A stretch of 64,000 nucleotides of DNA from Caballeronia glathei. Lineage in GTDB: Bacteria > Pseudomonadota > Gammaproteobacteria > Burkholderiales > Burkholderiaceae. A model generated the notes under the pieces. That model made no database searches and was not told where the DNA came from. It worked only from the letters and a program-made list of their open reading frames with translations. The DNA lies in the NCBI RefSeq assembly GCF_000698595.1, contig NZ_JFHC01000003.1, positions 220,041 through 284,040 of the forward strand, given 5' to 3'. Shown here piece after piece: positions 28,213-37,879 of this stretch (the stretch's first letter is position 1; every line of letters starts with the position of its first letter). Made by a program: the position numbers and the translations under genes.

Positions 28213-29054
28213 GCATCGCCGGAACGACCGCAGCGGCGGCGGCGCGGGCGCAGACGCCGAGCCCCGAGGCGCATGCGCCGCTCGCCGCGCGCGGCGTCGG
28301 CAAAGCGTACGGCGCGGACGACGGCGACGGCGAACTCAATCAGGTCATCGAGGACATCTCCTTCACGCTGCGTGCGGGCGAGATCGTGAGCCTGGTCGGT
28401 CCGTCCGGCTGCGGCAAGACGACCCTGCTGAACCTGATGAGCGGTCTCGTGCGGCCGACGCGCGGGGCGGTGTTCTGGCACGGCCGCCCGCTTCTGGACG
28501 TGCCCAAGGGCATCGGCTACATGCTCCAGAAGGACATGCTGATGGCATGGCGCACCGCGCTCGGCAACGTGACCCTTGGGCTGGAACTGGCCGGCATGCC
28601 GCGCGCGCGTCGCGAGAAGAAGGCGCACACGATGCTCGCGAAGGTCGGGCTCGGGCCGTTCTACGACTATTACCCCTCCGCGCTGTCGGGCGGCATGCGC
28701 CAGCGCGTGGCGCTTGCCCGTACGCTCGTGACCGACCCCGAAGTGATCCTGCTCGACGAACCGTTCGCCGCACTCGACTTTCAGACGAAGGTGGTGCTGG
28801 AAAGCGACATGGCGCGCCTCGTCAGGAGCGAGGGGCGCTCCGTGCTGCTGATCACGCATGACGTGGAAGAGGCGGTGTCGCTGTCGGACCGGGTGATCGT
28901 GCTCACGCATCGTCCGTCGCGCATCAAGGCTATTCACGACATCCGTCTCGCAGGCGATCGCAACGACATGATGGCCGCCCGCGATGCCGCGGGCTTTACC
29001 GCTCACGTGCGCGAGATCTGGTCGCAACTCGACGTGCGCATGGGCGAGCGCTGA
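28209..29054 (+). CDS. ABC transporter ATP-binding protein (nitrate/taurine/sulfonate type)
   Basis: 281 residues; ATG 28209 overlaps the preceding stop by 4 bp. All ABC motifs are intact: Walker A GPSGCGKTT, Q-loop in YMLQKDMLMAW, signature LSGGMRQR, Walker B VILLDEPFAALD and H-loop in LLITHDVEEAV. Order of genes and type match SsuB/TauB-like importers. It powers uptake together with the binding protein and permease. Confidence 0.93.
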   Translation: MSIAGTTAAAAARAQTPSPEAHAPLAARGVGKAYGADDGDGELNQVIEDISFTLRAGEIVSLVGPSGCGKTTLLNLMSGLVRPTRGAVFWHGRPLLDVPKGIGYMLQKDMLMAWRTALGNVTLGLELAGMPRARREKKAHTMLAKVGLGPFYDYYPSALSGGMRQRVALARTLVTDPEVILLDEPFAALDFQTKVVLESDMARLVRSEGRSVLLITHDVEEAVSLSDRVIVLTHRPSRIKAIHDIRLAGDRNDMMAARDAAGFTAHVREIWSQLDVRMGER

Positions 29055-29067
29055 CAAGGAGTCACAC

Positions 29068-29904
29068 GTGCTCGAAGAGACTCATTCACGAACGCCGCTC
29101 GTCATCCCCGTCGCGCGCAGGCGGCGAGGCGTGCTGCGCCGCCTGCGCGGCAGGCTGATGGTCGTCGGCTGCCAGATCGCGCTCCTCGTTGCGCTGCTCG
29201 GGCTATGGCAGTTCGCGACCTCGCGGCAGGCGCTCAACGCGTTCCTGTTCGGTTCGCCGAGCGAGATCTGGGAGTTCCTCGTGAAGATGCAGCAGGACGG
29301 CAGCCTGGTGCGCGACGCCACCGTGACCGGCATGGAGACGCTGCTCGGCTTCCTGCTCGGCAACGTCATCGGCACGGTGCTGGGGCTGTCTCTGTGGTAC
29401 TCGCGCTTCATATCGAAGGTGATGCAGCCGTTCATCGTTGCGCTCGGCTCGATTCCGATCGTCGCGCTCGCGCCCATCGTGATCATCTGGTTCGGCACGG
29501 GGCTCGCGTCGAAGCTTGCGATGTCGACGCTGTCGGTCGTGGTGGTGGCGCTCGTGATCGCGTACAAGGGCGCGACCGGCGTGGACGACGATCAGATCAA
29601 CCTGATGCGCACGCTCGGCGCAGCGAAACGGCAGACCTTCTTCAAGCTCGTCATTCCCGCGTCGCTGCGCGATATCTTCGCGGGCTTCAGGCTCACGGCG
29701 GGCTTCGCGCTGATCGGCGCCATTCTGGGCGAGTTCATGTCGTCGTCCGACGGCCTCGGCCATGCGATCTTCAAGGCGGGCAGCCTGTACATCATTCCCA
29801 AGGTGTTCGCCGGCGTGGTCGTGACCATCGCGCTCGCGCTGCTGCTTTCCTTTCTGGTCGGCAGGCTCGAGCGCCTGCTCATGCCCTGGCACAAGTTCGA
29901 TTGA
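29068..29904 (+). CDS. ABC transporter permease (nitrate/taurine/sulfonate type)
   Basis: 278 residues from GTG 29068, with AAGGAG 29055-29060 region upstream; the frame stays open to 28984 inside the ATPase gene. Six membrane helices are seen, and the EAA loop for ATPase contact reads RTLGAAKRQTFFKLVIPASLRDIFAGFRL. Inner-membrane subunit of the importer. Confidence 0.92.
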   Translation: MLEETHSRTPLVIPVARRRRGVLRRLRGRLMVVGCQIALLVALLGLWQFATSRQALNAFLFGSPSEIWEFLVKMQQDGSLVRDATVTGMETLLGFLLGNVIGTVLGLSLWYSRFISKVMQPFIVALGSIPIVALAPIVIIWFGTGLASKLAMSTLSVVVVALVIAYKGATGVDDDQINLMRTLGAAKRQTFFKLVIPASLRDIFAGFRLTAGFALIGAILGEFMSSSDGLGHAIFKAGSLYIIPKVFAGVVVTIALALLLSFLVGRLERLLMPWHKFD

Positions 29905-29976
29905 AAGCCGCCGCGTGCCGCCGCATGGGCGGCGCGTGGCACCGCTGCAACCCGTCCGAGGAGCACACCGCAATCC

Positions 29977-30909
29977 ATGAGCATCCAGCACCCGAATCAC
30001 CAGATCATCCGCAAGAGCGAACTGAAATACGCGCTGGCGGCCACGGACGGTTTCATCGCCGAAGTCGAACCCGGCGAGACGTTCGAAGTCGAGACCGAGC
30101 TCAACATCGGCGGACACCTGATCACGCATCTCCACGAGAAACTCGACGAATCGAAGGTGACGCTGCCGTTCGTCAATCCGGCGACAGGCCCCGTGCGCGT
30201 GCGCGGCGCGAAACCGGGCGACATGGTCGTGATCGACGTCATCGAGGTGGGCGTGCACGGACTGGGCTATACCGCGCTGTGGCCGGGCATCGGCATCTTC
30301 CCGGACTGGGTGCGCAAGAAGGAGTTCGGCATCCAGAACCGCAATGTCGTGGTGGAGGACGGCATCGTTCACTGGAGCGACACGCTCAAGCTCGAAGCCC
30401 GCCCGATGATCGGCGTGATCGGCGTGGCGCCGGTCGCGGGCGGCACGCTGACCGTGGACAACGGCACGCACGGCGGCAACCTCGACATTCAGGAAGTCAC
30501 GAACGGCAACCGCATCTGCTTCCCGGTGTTTCATGAAGGCGCGTACCTGTACTTCGGCGACGTGCACGCGCTGCAGGGTGACGCCGAATGCAACGGCATG
30601 GGCGCGATCGAGATACGGGGGCATCTGAAGCTCAGGGTCGATCTCGCCCGCGCGCCGAGCCGGATGACCTGGCCGCGCATCGAAACGCCGACGCACATCT
30701 GCACCGTCGGGTGCGCCCGTCCGCTCGACGACGCGCTGCGCATCGCGTTCGAGGAGATGATCTACTGGCTCGAAGAGGGCTACGGCATTCCCGGCCCCGA
30801 GGCGTACATGCTGCTGGGCCAGATCGCCGAGGCACGCTGCACGCAGATGGTGAATCCGAAGTTCACTTACATCTGCAAGGTGGCGAAGAAGTATCTGCCG
30901 AGGCGCTGA
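29977..30909 (+). CDS. Acetamidase/formamidase family amidohydrolase
   Basis: 310 residues of the FmdA_AmdA fold. Visible features: FIAEVEPGETFEVET, GPVRVRGAKPGDMVVIDV, GVIGVAPVAGG, NGTHGGNLDIQEVTNGNRI and AYLYFGDVHALQGDAE, with the metal-site Asp/His set of this family. It hydrolyses short amides such as formamide or acetamide to ammonia and the acid. It is the last gene of the first ABC operon, 72 bp behind the permease, suggesting the transporter feeds it. It is unrelated in fold to the second formamidase at 36875. Confidence 0.9.
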   Translation: MSIQHPNHQIIRKSELKYALAATDGFIAEVEPGETFEVETELNIGGHLITHLHEKLDESKVTLPFVNPATGPVRVRGAKPGDMVVIDVIEVGVHGLGYTALWPGIGIFPDWVRKKEFGIQNRNVVVEDGIVHWSDTLKLEARPMIGVIGVAPVAGGTLTVDNGTHGGNLDIQEVTNGNRICFPVFHEGAYLYFGDVHALQGDAECNGMGAIEIRGHLKLRVDLARAPSRMTWPRIETPTHICTVGCARPLDDALRIAFEEMIYWLEEGYGIPGPEAYMLLGQIAEARCTQMVNPKFTYICKVAKKYLPRR

Positions 30910-31384
30910 GGACTTGCGCTTCCCCGGCATGCCGGACGTTTAACGCCGTAATCATCCTGATTGCGGATGCATGACGTGCAAATGAGGGGCATGTGCGCTC
31001 CGCGTTAGTGATCGCTGCACCACGAACCGGCTCGTCGTCCGCATGCCCCATGAAGTCCCCGGGCTGCGCGCGATCCGCGCGGCGCCCGGCCCGCAAGGCA
31101 TTGCGGACCGGGGACGCGCCGATGCTCACGCTTGGCATGTCTCGTGCATTAGGTGCGTTCAAACTTGTATTCAAGATTGAACGCATGCATCCGACCACGC
31201 CTCGCAGCCCTTTGCTCGCGGCGCAGGCCCTTCAGGGCGCCTGCGCCGGCCGGCGTGCTGCGCCACGTTGCTTCGTGGCCAATGCCGCTCGCGCATTCCC
31301 ATTCGATTCGCCTCGCCGCCGTCCGTGCATCGTGCGCGAACTCGCAGGCGCACCCGACAACATCTCAACCAGGAATTCGACACT
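30910..31384. other. Intergenic region between the two amide operons
   Basis: 475 bp that hold a 12-bp CCGGCATGCCGG palindrome just behind the acetamidase gene (possible terminator stem) and the 32-bp near-palindrome at 31154-31185. The rest shows nothing recognisable. Confidence 0.45.
31154..31185. promoter_or_regulatory. 32-bp near-palindromic operator upstream of BMP-transporter operon
   Basis: Arms TGCGTTCAAACTTG and CAAGATTGAACGCA match as reverse complements at 13 of 14 positions around a TATT centre. The core CTTGTATTCAAG resembles TTGTATACAA sites of FCD-type GntR regulators. An FCD-type GntR gene ends this very operon (38971-39702), which makes autoregulation plausible. Confidence 0.6.
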
Positions 31385-32482
31385 ATGACGAGTCGTCGCA
31401 ACTTCATCCAGGGCGCCGGCATGCTTGCGCTCGGCAGCATGCTGCCTTTCGAAACGGCGTCCGCGGCGAGCAAGCTGACGGTCGGCGTGATCTACGTCGG
31501 CGCGCGCGGCGACTATGGCTACAACCAGGCGCAGGCGATCGCGGCGAACGTGATCAAGAAGCTGCCGGACGTGAAGGTGGTCGAACAGGAGAACGTGCCC
31601 GAGACGATCGCCGTGCAGAAGACGATGGAAGCGATGATCGAGCAGGACGGCGCGACGCTGATCTTCGCGACGTCGTACGGCTATTTCGATCCGCACGTGC
31701 TCAAGGTGGCCGCGAAATATCCGAAGGTGCGTTTCGCGCATTGCGGCGGCGTGTGGAAGCCGGGCAACCCGCCGAACATCACGAGCTACTTCGGCTATAT
31801 CGACGAGTGCATGTACCTGAACGGTGTCGTCGCGGGCCACATGACGAAGAGCAAGAAGCTCGGCTTCGTCGCCGCGAAACCGATCCCGCAGGTGCTGCGC
31901 AACATCAACGCATTCACGCTCGGCGCCCAGTCCGTCGATCCCGCCATCACCACGCAGGTGATCTTCACGGGCGACTGGTCGATGCCCGTCAAGGAGGCGG
32001 AAGCCACCAACAGCCTCGTCGATCAGGGCTGCGACGTGCTGTCGTGCCATGTCGACGGACCGAAGGTCGTGATCGAGACCGCGGAGAAGCGCGGCGCGAT
32101 GAGTTGCGGCTACCACGCGAGCCAGGCGGCGCTCGCGCCCAAGGGCTACCTGACCGGGGCGGAATGGGACTGGGCGACGCCCTACGGGGAGCTTGTCACC
32201 GCGGCGCAGACCGGCAAGCCGACGGCCAACGTGCTGCGCGGCGGCCTGAAGGAAGGTTTCGTGAAGATGTCGCCCTACGGCGCGAAGGTCACGCAGCAGG
32301 CGAAGCAGAACGCCGACCAGATCAAGACGAGCATGACGGCCGGCCAGTTCGTGATCTTCAAGGGGCCGCTGAAGGACAACAAGGGCGGCATGGCTGTTGC
32401 GGCCGGCACGAGCCACGCGCAGACGGACTACTCGCTCGAGAGCATGAACTATCTGGTGGCCGGCGTCGTGGGCCAGATCTGA
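31385..32482 (+). CDS. BMP-family ABC transporter substrate-binding protein
   Basis: 365 residues. The N-terminus (MTSRRNFIQGAGMLALGSML) carries a twin-arginine motif SRRNFI, so export is probably by Tat. The basic-membrane-protein fold follows: LTVGVIYVGARGDYGYNQA, IAVQKTMEAMIEQDGATLIFATSYGYFDP, FAHCGGVWKPGNPPN, LGFVAAKPIPQVLRNINAF. Known BMP-type ligands include nucleosides and purine derivatives; a ureide or biuret-type ligand is inferred from the linked hydrolases. ATG 31385 is preferred over upstream in-frame ATGs because it starts the Tat signal. Confidence 0.92.
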   Translation: MTSRRNFIQGAGMLALGSMLPFETASAASKLTVGVIYVGARGDYGYNQAQAIAANVIKKLPDVKVVEQENVPETIAVQKTMEAMIEQDGATLIFATSYGYFDPHVLKVAAKYPKVRFAHCGGVWKPGNPPNITSYFGYIDECMYLNGVVAGHMTKSKKLGFVAAKPIPQVLRNINAFTLGAQSVDPAITTQVIFTGDWSMPVKEAEATNSLVDQGCDVLSCHVDGPKVVIETAEKRGAMSCGYHASQAALAPKGYLTGAEWDWATPYGELVTAAQTGKPTANVLRGGLKEGFVKMSPYGAKVTQQAKQNADQIKTSMTAGQFVIFKGPLKDNKGGMAVAAGTSHAQTDYSLESMNYLVAGVVGQI

Positions 32483-32515
32483 TTCATGCATTCGGGTACA
32501 TGAAGGAGTCGTTCG

Positions 32516-33631
32516 ATGCGTCTTAACGCCCCCGCCGCGAGGCTGATTCTCAGCGTCCTGCCTGCGGTGCCGACCGTGCTCGCGCTGCTCAGCGCGCTCG
32601 CGCTCTTCGCGCTGTTCCTGCTGGTGCAGGGGCAGCCCGCGCTCGACGCGCTCGGGCTCATCTTCCAGGGTGCGTTCGGCTCGTCGTTTGCATGGCAAAA
32701 CACGCTGCTGCGCGCGTCGCCGCTGATGCTCACCGCGCTCTGCGTCGCGCTGCCGGCGCAGGTCGGGCTGGTCGTGATCGGCGGGGAAGGCGCGCTTGCG
32801 CTCGGCGGCATGTGCGCGGCCATCGTGCCGCAGATGCTGCCGCCCGGTACGTCGTGGCTCGTCGCGACGCCGCTGATGGCGCTCGCCGGCATGCTCGCGG
32901 GCGGTGCATGGATCGGCGGGGTCGGCGCGCTGCGCCAGTGGCGCGGCGTGAACGAGACCATCAGCAGCCTGCTGATGTCGTATATCGCGATCGCGCTCTT
33001 CAAACATCTCGTCGAAGGACCGCTGCGCGATCCGGCGAGCCTCAACAAGCCGTCGACGCCGCCCATCCCCGATGCGCTGATGATCGGTCCGATACCCGGT
33101 CTCGACATGCACTGGGGACTCGTCTTCGGCGTGCTGGCATGCATCGCGGCGTGGGTGTTCGTCCGGTTCAGCACGAAGGGCTTCGCCATGCGCGTGGTGG
33201 GTGGAAGCGATCGCGCCGCGCGCCTCGTCGGGCTGCCGGTCAACCAGCTGGCGCTCGCTGCGTGCGTGCTCGGCGGCGCCGCGGCGGGACTCGCCGGCAT
33301 GTTCGAGGTCGCGGCGGTGCAGGGCAGCGCGAACGCGTCGCTGCTGGCGGGCTACGGCTACGCGGGCATTCTCGTCGCGTTCGCGGCGCGCCAGAACCCG
33401 CTCGCGATCATCGTGTGCGCGCTCATGATCGGCGGCATCCAGGCAAGCGGCAGCCTGCTGCAACGAAGGCTCGATCTGCCTGACGCGACAACGCTCGTGT
33501 TTCAGGGCCTGCTCTTTGCCAACCTGCTCGCCTGGGAGGCGCTGGGCGGCCGGATCGCCGCGTGGCGCATCCGGTTGCAGGCGGCCGCCCTGGCGGATGT
33601 CCCCGTGCAACTGGGAGAGACCCATGCCTGA
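32516..33631 (+). CDS. ABC transporter permease (BMP-type importer, subunit 1)
   Basis: 371 residues with about nine to ten hydrophobic segments, of the branched/BMP permease family (YufP/NupP-like): LRASPLMLTALCVALPAQVGLVVIGGEGALALGG, WRGVNETISSLLMSYIAIAL, FAMRVVGGSDRAARLVG. It forms one half of the membrane channel with the product of 33624-34550. AAGGAG precedes the ATG. Confidence 0.92.
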   Translation: MRLNAPAARLILSVLPAVPTVLALLSALALFALFLLVQGQPALDALGLIFQGAFGSSFAWQNTLLRASPLMLTALCVALPAQVGLVVIGGEGALALGGMCAAIVPQMLPPGTSWLVATPLMALAGMLAGGAWIGGVGALRQWRGVNETISSLLMSYIAIALFKHLVEGPLRDPASLNKPSTPPIPDALMIGPIPGLDMHWGLVFGVLACIAAWVFVRFSTKGFAMRVVGGSDRAARLVGLPVNQLALAACVLGGAAAGLAGMFEVAAVQGSANASLLAGYGYAGILVAFAARQNPLAIIVCALMIGGIQASGSLLQRRLDLPDATTLVFQGLLFANLLAWEALGGRIAAWRIRLQAAALADVPVQLGETHA

Positions 33632-34550
33632 CATGCACTCGCCGGTAGTGATCCTGTTGCTGTCGCTGTTCGCGGGCGCGATCCGCGTGAGCACGCCGTA
33701 TCTCTTCGTGAGTCTCGGCGAATGCCTGACCGAGAAGGGTGGCCGCGTCAATCTCGGGCTTGAAGGGATACTCGTGTCCGGCGCGATGAGCGCCTATGCG
33801 GTCTCGTACCTCACCGGGTCGCCGTGGGCGGGCGTCGTTGCCGCAGGTCTCGCGGGCGTGCTGCTCGGTTGCGTGCACGGTCTCGTCTGCTCGCTTCCGC
33901 GCGTCTCGGACATCGCGTTCGGCATCGTGCTGATGCTGCTCGGCACCGGCCTCGCGTTCTATCTCGGCAAGCCGTTCATCGAACCGCAGGCGCCGATGTT
34001 GCCGTCGATCGATCTCGGCGCATGGAGCGCCTCGCCGCAACTGCACAACGCGCTGCACATCAACCTGCTGTTCGTGATCGGCGTCGTGCTGTCGTTCGTG
34101 CTGCATTGGGGACTGCGCAGCACGCGCTGGGGCATGACGCTCAGGCTCGTCGGCGACCACGCCGAGACGGCGCGCGCGATGGGCTATCCGCTGATGCGCA
34201 TCCGCATCGCCGCGACGGCGGTCGGCGGCATGTTCGCGGGCGTCGGCGGCGCATATCTTTCGCTCGTCTATCCGGGCAGCTGGAACGAGGGTCTTTCGAG
34301 CGGGCAGGGCCTCATGGCCGTCGCGCTCGTGATCTTCGCGCGCTGGCAGCCGGTGCGCTGCCTGTGGGCGGCGCTCCTCTTCGGCGCTGCCGGCGCGCTG
34401 GGGCCGGCGCTTCAGGCGATCGGCGTGACGAGCGGCTATTACCTGTACAACGCGGCACCGTACGTGCTGACCCTCGTCATCATGATCATCAACTGCCGCC
34501 CCGACCGCACGCTCGCGGGCGCACCCGGCGAACTGAGCCTCACACGCTGA
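33624..34550 (+). CDS. ABC transporter permease (BMP-type importer, subunit 2)
   Basis: 308 residues; ATG 33624 overlaps the first permease stop by 8 bp, with GGGAGA upstream. Hydrophobic segments and the motifs LGECLTEKGGRVNLGLEGILVSGA and LRLVGDHAETARAMGYPLMRIRI match NupQ/YufQ-type permeases. It pairs with the preceding permease and the double ATPase at 35262. Confidence 0.92.
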   Translation: MPDMHSPVVILLLSLFAGAIRVSTPYLFVSLGECLTEKGGRVNLGLEGILVSGAMSAYAVSYLTGSPWAGVVAAGLAGVLLGCVHGLVCSLPRVSDIAFGIVLMLLGTGLAFYLGKPFIEPQAPMLPSIDLGAWSASPQLHNALHINLLFVIGVVLSFVLHWGLRSTRWGMTLRLVGDHAETARAMGYPLMRIRIAATAVGGMFAGVGGAYLSLVYPGSWNEGLSSGQGLMAVALVIFARWQPVRCLWAALLFGAAGALGPALQAIGVTSGYYLYNAAPYVLTLVIMIINCRPDRTLAGAPGELSLTR

Positions 34551-34572
34551 TGACTAGAAGGACCAGAAAACC

Positions 34573-35265
34573 ATGAACCGATTCATCGAAGCCAGGCCCT
34601 ATCCGTGGCCGTACGACGGCAATCTCCGCCCGGACAATACGGCGCTCGTCATCATCGACATGCAGACGGACTTCTGCGGCTATGGCGGCTATGTCGACAA
34701 GATGGGCTACGACCTGTCGCTCACGCGGGCGCCGATCGAGCCGATCAGGCGCGTGCTCGCGACGATGCGCGAACAGGGCTTCACGATCATCCACACGCGC
34801 GAAGGGCACCGGCCCGATCTGTCGGACCTGCCGGCCAACAAGCGCTGGCGCAGCCGTCGCGCGGGCACGGACGGCGTGGGCATCGGTGACGCGGGCCCGT
34901 GCGGCCGGATTCTCGTGCGCGGCGAGCCGGGCTGGGAGATCATCGACGAACTCGCGCCGCTGCCGGGGGAAGTCGTGATCGACAAGCCGGGCAAGGGCTC
35001 GTTCTGCTCCACCGATCTCGAACTGATCCTGCGCACGCGCGGCATCGTCAATCTGGTGCTGACCGGCATCACCACAGACGTATGCGTCCACACGACGATG
35101 CGCGAGGCAAACGACCGCGGTTTCGAATGCACGGTGCTCGCGGACTGCTGCGGCGCGACCGACAAGGGCAATCACGACGCGGCGCTGCACATGATCACGA
35201 TGCAGGGCGGGGTGTTCGGCGCGGTGTCCGATTCGCGATCGCTCCTCGCGACGCTCGAGGCATGA
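34573..35265 (+). CDS. biuH: Isochorismatase-fold cysteine hydrolase, probable biuret hydrolase
   Basis: 230 residues. Catalytic triad by position: Asp29 (VIIDMQTDF), Lys138 (IDKPGKGSF) and Cys171 ([18 protein letters not shown]). From memory, the stretch [20 protein letters not shown] and [18 protein letters not shown] closely follow the rhizobial biuret hydrolase, which cleaves biuret to allophanate and ammonia. This is family knowledge plus recollection, not an alignment. The linked importer and second hydrolase support an N-rich ureide substrate. Allophanate hydrolase is not in the window. It could also be a related ureido-compound hydrolase. Confidence 0.8.
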   Translation: MNRFIEARPYPWPYDGNLRPDNTALVIIDMQTDFCGYGGYVDKMGYDLSLTRAPIEPIRRVLATMREQGFTIIHTREGHRPDLSDLPANKRWRSRRAGTDGVGIGDAGPCGRILVRGEPGWEIIDELAPLPGEVVIDKPGKGSFCSTDLELILRTRGIVNLVLTGITTDVCVHTTMREANDRGFECTVLADCCGATDKGNHDAALHMITMQGGVFGAVSDSRSLLATLEA

Positions 35266-36878
35266 TCATGCCCGCCGTCTCGAAGGCTCTCGGCGTTGAG
35301 GTGCTGAACGCGACCAAGTCGTTCGGCGCGTTTCGCGCGCTCGACGCCGTGTCGATGAAGGTGCAGCCCGGCACGATCCACGCGCTGCTCGGCGAGAACG
35401 GCGCGGGCAAGAGCACGCTGGTGAAGGGACTGGTGGGATACGGGCTGCTCGACGACGGGCAGATCGTCGCCGATGACCGCGAAGTGCTGATCGCCTCGCC
35501 GCGCGACGCGCAGGCGCTCGGCATCGGCATGGTCTATCAGCACTTCACGCTCGCGGCCGGCCTTTCCGTGGAGGAGAACCTGCTGCTCGCGCGCGGCGCA
35601 TTGCCATGGAAGATCGACTGGAAGCGCGAGCGGGCTGCGCTGACGGCGTTCATGCAAGGCATGCCGTTTCGGCTGCCGCTCGACGCGCCCGTCTCGACGC
35701 TCGCGGCGGGCGAGAAGCAGAAGCTCGAAATCCTCAAGCAGCTGTATTTGCGCCAGCGTTTCCTGATTCTCGACGAACCGACTTCGGTGCTCACGCCGCA
35801 GGAAGCGGACGAAGTGCTCGGCCTGATGCGCGAGCTGACCTCGCGCGGCGAGCTCACCGTGCTGATGATCACGCACAAGTTCCGCGAAGTGATGGCGTAC
35901 GCCGACAACGTCACCGTCCTGCGCAAGGGCAGGCTGGTCGGCACGTGCGCGGTGCGCGAGACGAGCCGCGACAGGCTCGCCGCCTGGATGATGGGCACCG
36001 CCGATACCAGCGACGCGCCGCTGATGGCCGCCGTCAAGGTCGAGCGCGCGGCGCGCACGCCGGTTCCCGAAGCGGCGCAGGTCGGGCTCGAGTTGCGCGA
36101 CGTGTCGGTGGCCGACGATCGCGGGCACATGGCGGTGAGAAGTGCATCGCTTGCCGTGCGCTCGGGCGAGATCTTCGGGCTCGCGGGCGTTTCGGGCAAC
36201 GGGCAGAAGGAACTCGTGGAAGCGCTCGTGGGACAGCGGAGCATCAGGACCGGCGAGATGCGTGTTGCCGGTTCTGCCTACCACGCGACCCGCGAGGAAA
36301 TGACGAGCCGCCGGGTCTTCGCGATTCCCGAGGAGCCGCTGAAGAACGCATGCGTCGCGAGCATGAGCGTCGCGCAGAATCTCGCGTTGCGCGATTTCGA
36401 CCGCGCGCCGCTGCGGCGCGGCGGCTGGCGGCTCGGCCGCCGCGCGATGCGCGAACGCGCCGGACATCTGATTCAGGAGTTCAACGTGCGGCCGCCCGTG
36501 CCGGAGCGCGCGATCGGCACGCTCTCCGGCGGCAACGTGCAGCGCGCGGTGCTTGCCCGCGAACTCGGGCAGCCGGTGAACGTGCTGATCGTCGCGAACC
36601 CGGTGTTCGGGCTCGATTTCGCGTCGGTCGCGGATATCCATGCGCGCCTCATGGCCGCGCGCGAAGCGGGCGCGGCGGTGCTGCTGGTGAGCGAGGATCT
36701 CGACGAGCTGCTCGAACTCGCCGACCGCATCGCGGTGATCGCGCAGGGCGAGCTTGTCTACGAAACAGATGCGGCGAACGCGGAGCGCACGGTGCTCGGC
36801 CGGCACATGGCCGGACACGGCGATACGCCCGCGCACGCCATTCCCCAATCCAATCCCATGAAGGAGGTTGTCCAATGA
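35262..36878 (+). CDS. ABC transporter ATP-binding protein, tandem domains (BMP-type importer)
   Basis: 538 residues; ATG 35262 overlaps the hydrolase stop by 4 bp. Two ABC domains: domain 1 has GENGAGKST, the shortened signature [16 protein letters not shown] and [13 protein letters not shown]; domain 2 has a degenerate Walker A ([11 protein letters not shown]), signature [14 protein letters not shown], and Walker B-like [11 protein letters not shown] where the usual Asp is replaced. Asymmetric tandem ATPases of this type (YufO/NupA) power BMP importers. Confidence 0.92.
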   Translation: MIMPAVSKALGVEVLNATKSFGAFRALDAVSMKVQPGTIHALLGENGAGKSTLVKGLVGYGLLDDGQIVADDREVLIASPRDAQALGIGMVYQHFTLAAGLSVEENLLLARGALPWKIDWKRERAALTAFMQGMPFRLPLDAPVSTLAAGEKQKLEILKQLYLRQRFLILDEPTSVLTPQEADEVLGLMRELTSRGELTVLMITHKFREVMAYADNVTVLRKGRLVGTCAVRETSRDRLAAWMMGTADTSDAPLMAAVKVERAARTPVPEAAQVGLELRDVSVADDRGHMAVRSASLAVRSGEIFGLAGVSGNGQKELVEALVGQRSIRTGEMRVAGSAYHATREEMTSRRVFAIPEEPLKNACVASMSVAQNLALRDFDRAPLRRGGWRLGRRAMRERAGHLIQEFNVRPPVPERAIGTLSGGNVQRAVLARELGQPVNVLIVANPVFGLDFASVADIHARLMAAREAGAAVLLVSEDLDELLELADRIAVIAQGELVYETDAANAERTVLGRHMAGHGDTPAHAIPQSNPMKEVVQ

Positions 36879-37873
36879 GCTCGAGCGGGCTTGGCGGCTT
36901 GAACAAGTCACCGAACGGTATCGTGATCGGACTCGTGCAGTTGCAGAACCCCGATGTATCGACGCCTGCGGAACTGGCGGCGCAAACCGGGAAGATCGTC
37001 GACATGGTCGCCAAGGCGCGGCGCGGCAACCCGGCGATGGACCTCGTCGTGTTCCCGGAATACGCGCTGCACGGCCTGTCGATGAGGACCGACGACGCGA
37101 TCATGTGCACCCTCGACGGCCCCGAGGTCGCCGCATTCAAGGCAGCATGCATCGAGCATGCGATCTGGGGCTGCTTCTCCATCATGGAGCTCAATCCGCA
37201 GGGCAATCCGTACAACACGGGCCTCATCATCGACGATACCGGCGAGATTCGCCTCTACTATCGCAAGCTGCATCCGTGGGTGCCCGTCGAGCCGTGGGAG
37301 CCCGGCAATCTCGGCGTGCCGGTGTGCGTCGGGCCGAAGGGCGCGATGCTCTCGCTCATCATCTGTCATGACGGCATGTTTCCGGAGATGGCACGCGAGG
37401 CCGCCTACAAGGGCGCCGAAGTGATCCTGCGCACCGCCGGTTACACGGCGCCGATTCGTCATGCGTGGAAGATCACGAACCAGTCCAATGCGTTCCAGAA
37501 TCTCGCGCAGACGGCGAGCGTCTGCCTGTGCGGCAGCGACGGCACGTTCGATTCGATGGGCGAAGGCATGTTCTGCGATTTCGACGGCACCGTGATGGTG
37601 GAAGGCAGCCACCGGCCGGACGAGATCATCGCCTGCGAGATGCGTCCGGATCTGGTGCGCGAAGCGCGCGTCCACTGGGGCGTGGAGAACAACATCTACC
37701 AGTTCGGGCATCGCGGCTATGTGGCGGTGAAGGGCGGCGCGCAGGATTGCCCGTACACGTTCATGCAGGACATGGTGCGTGGCGAGTATCGCCTGCCGTG
37801 GGAGCGCGAGGTGCGCGTAACCGACGGCACGTCCTGCGGCTTTCCCGCGCCCGAGCGCCGCTACAAGGGCTGA
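36875..37873 (+). CDS. amiF: Formamidase, nitrilase superfamily (AmiF type)
   Basis: 332 residues; ATG 36875 overlaps the ATPase stop by 4 bp, with AAGGAGG upstream. The nitrilase-fold triad is visible as Glu62 ([10 protein letters not shown]), Lys131 ([14 protein letters not shown]) and Cys164 ([11 protein letters not shown]). The flanking sequences [23 protein letters not shown] and [16 protein letters not shown] follow AmiF formamidases (formamide to formate plus ammonia) and their close relatives, the aliphatic amidases. In this operon it may act on formamide or on a small amide released upstream in the pathway. Confidence 0.88.
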   Translation: MSSSGLGGLNKSPNGIVIGLVQLQNPDVSTPAELAAQTGKIVDMVAKARRGNPAMDLVVFPEYALHGLSMRTDDAIMCTLDGPEVAAFKAACIEHAIWGCFSIMELNPQGNPYNTGLIIDDTGEIRLYYRKLHPWVPVEPWEPGNLGVPVCVGPKGAMLSLIICHDGMFPEMAREAAYKGAEVILRTAGYTAPIRHAWKITNQSNAFQNLAQTASVCLCGSDGTFDSMGEGMFCDFDGTVMVEGSHRPDEIIACEMRPDLVREARVHWGVENNIYQFGHRGYVAVKGGAQDCPYTFMQDMVRGEYRLPWEREVRVTDGTSCGFPAPERRYKG

Positions 37874-37879
37874 CCGGCG

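Noticed and set aside
30924..30935. CCGGCATGCCGG 12-bp palindrome behind the acetamidase gene
   Set aside because: Could be a terminator stem, but there is no loop or T tract, so it is not listed as its own feature.
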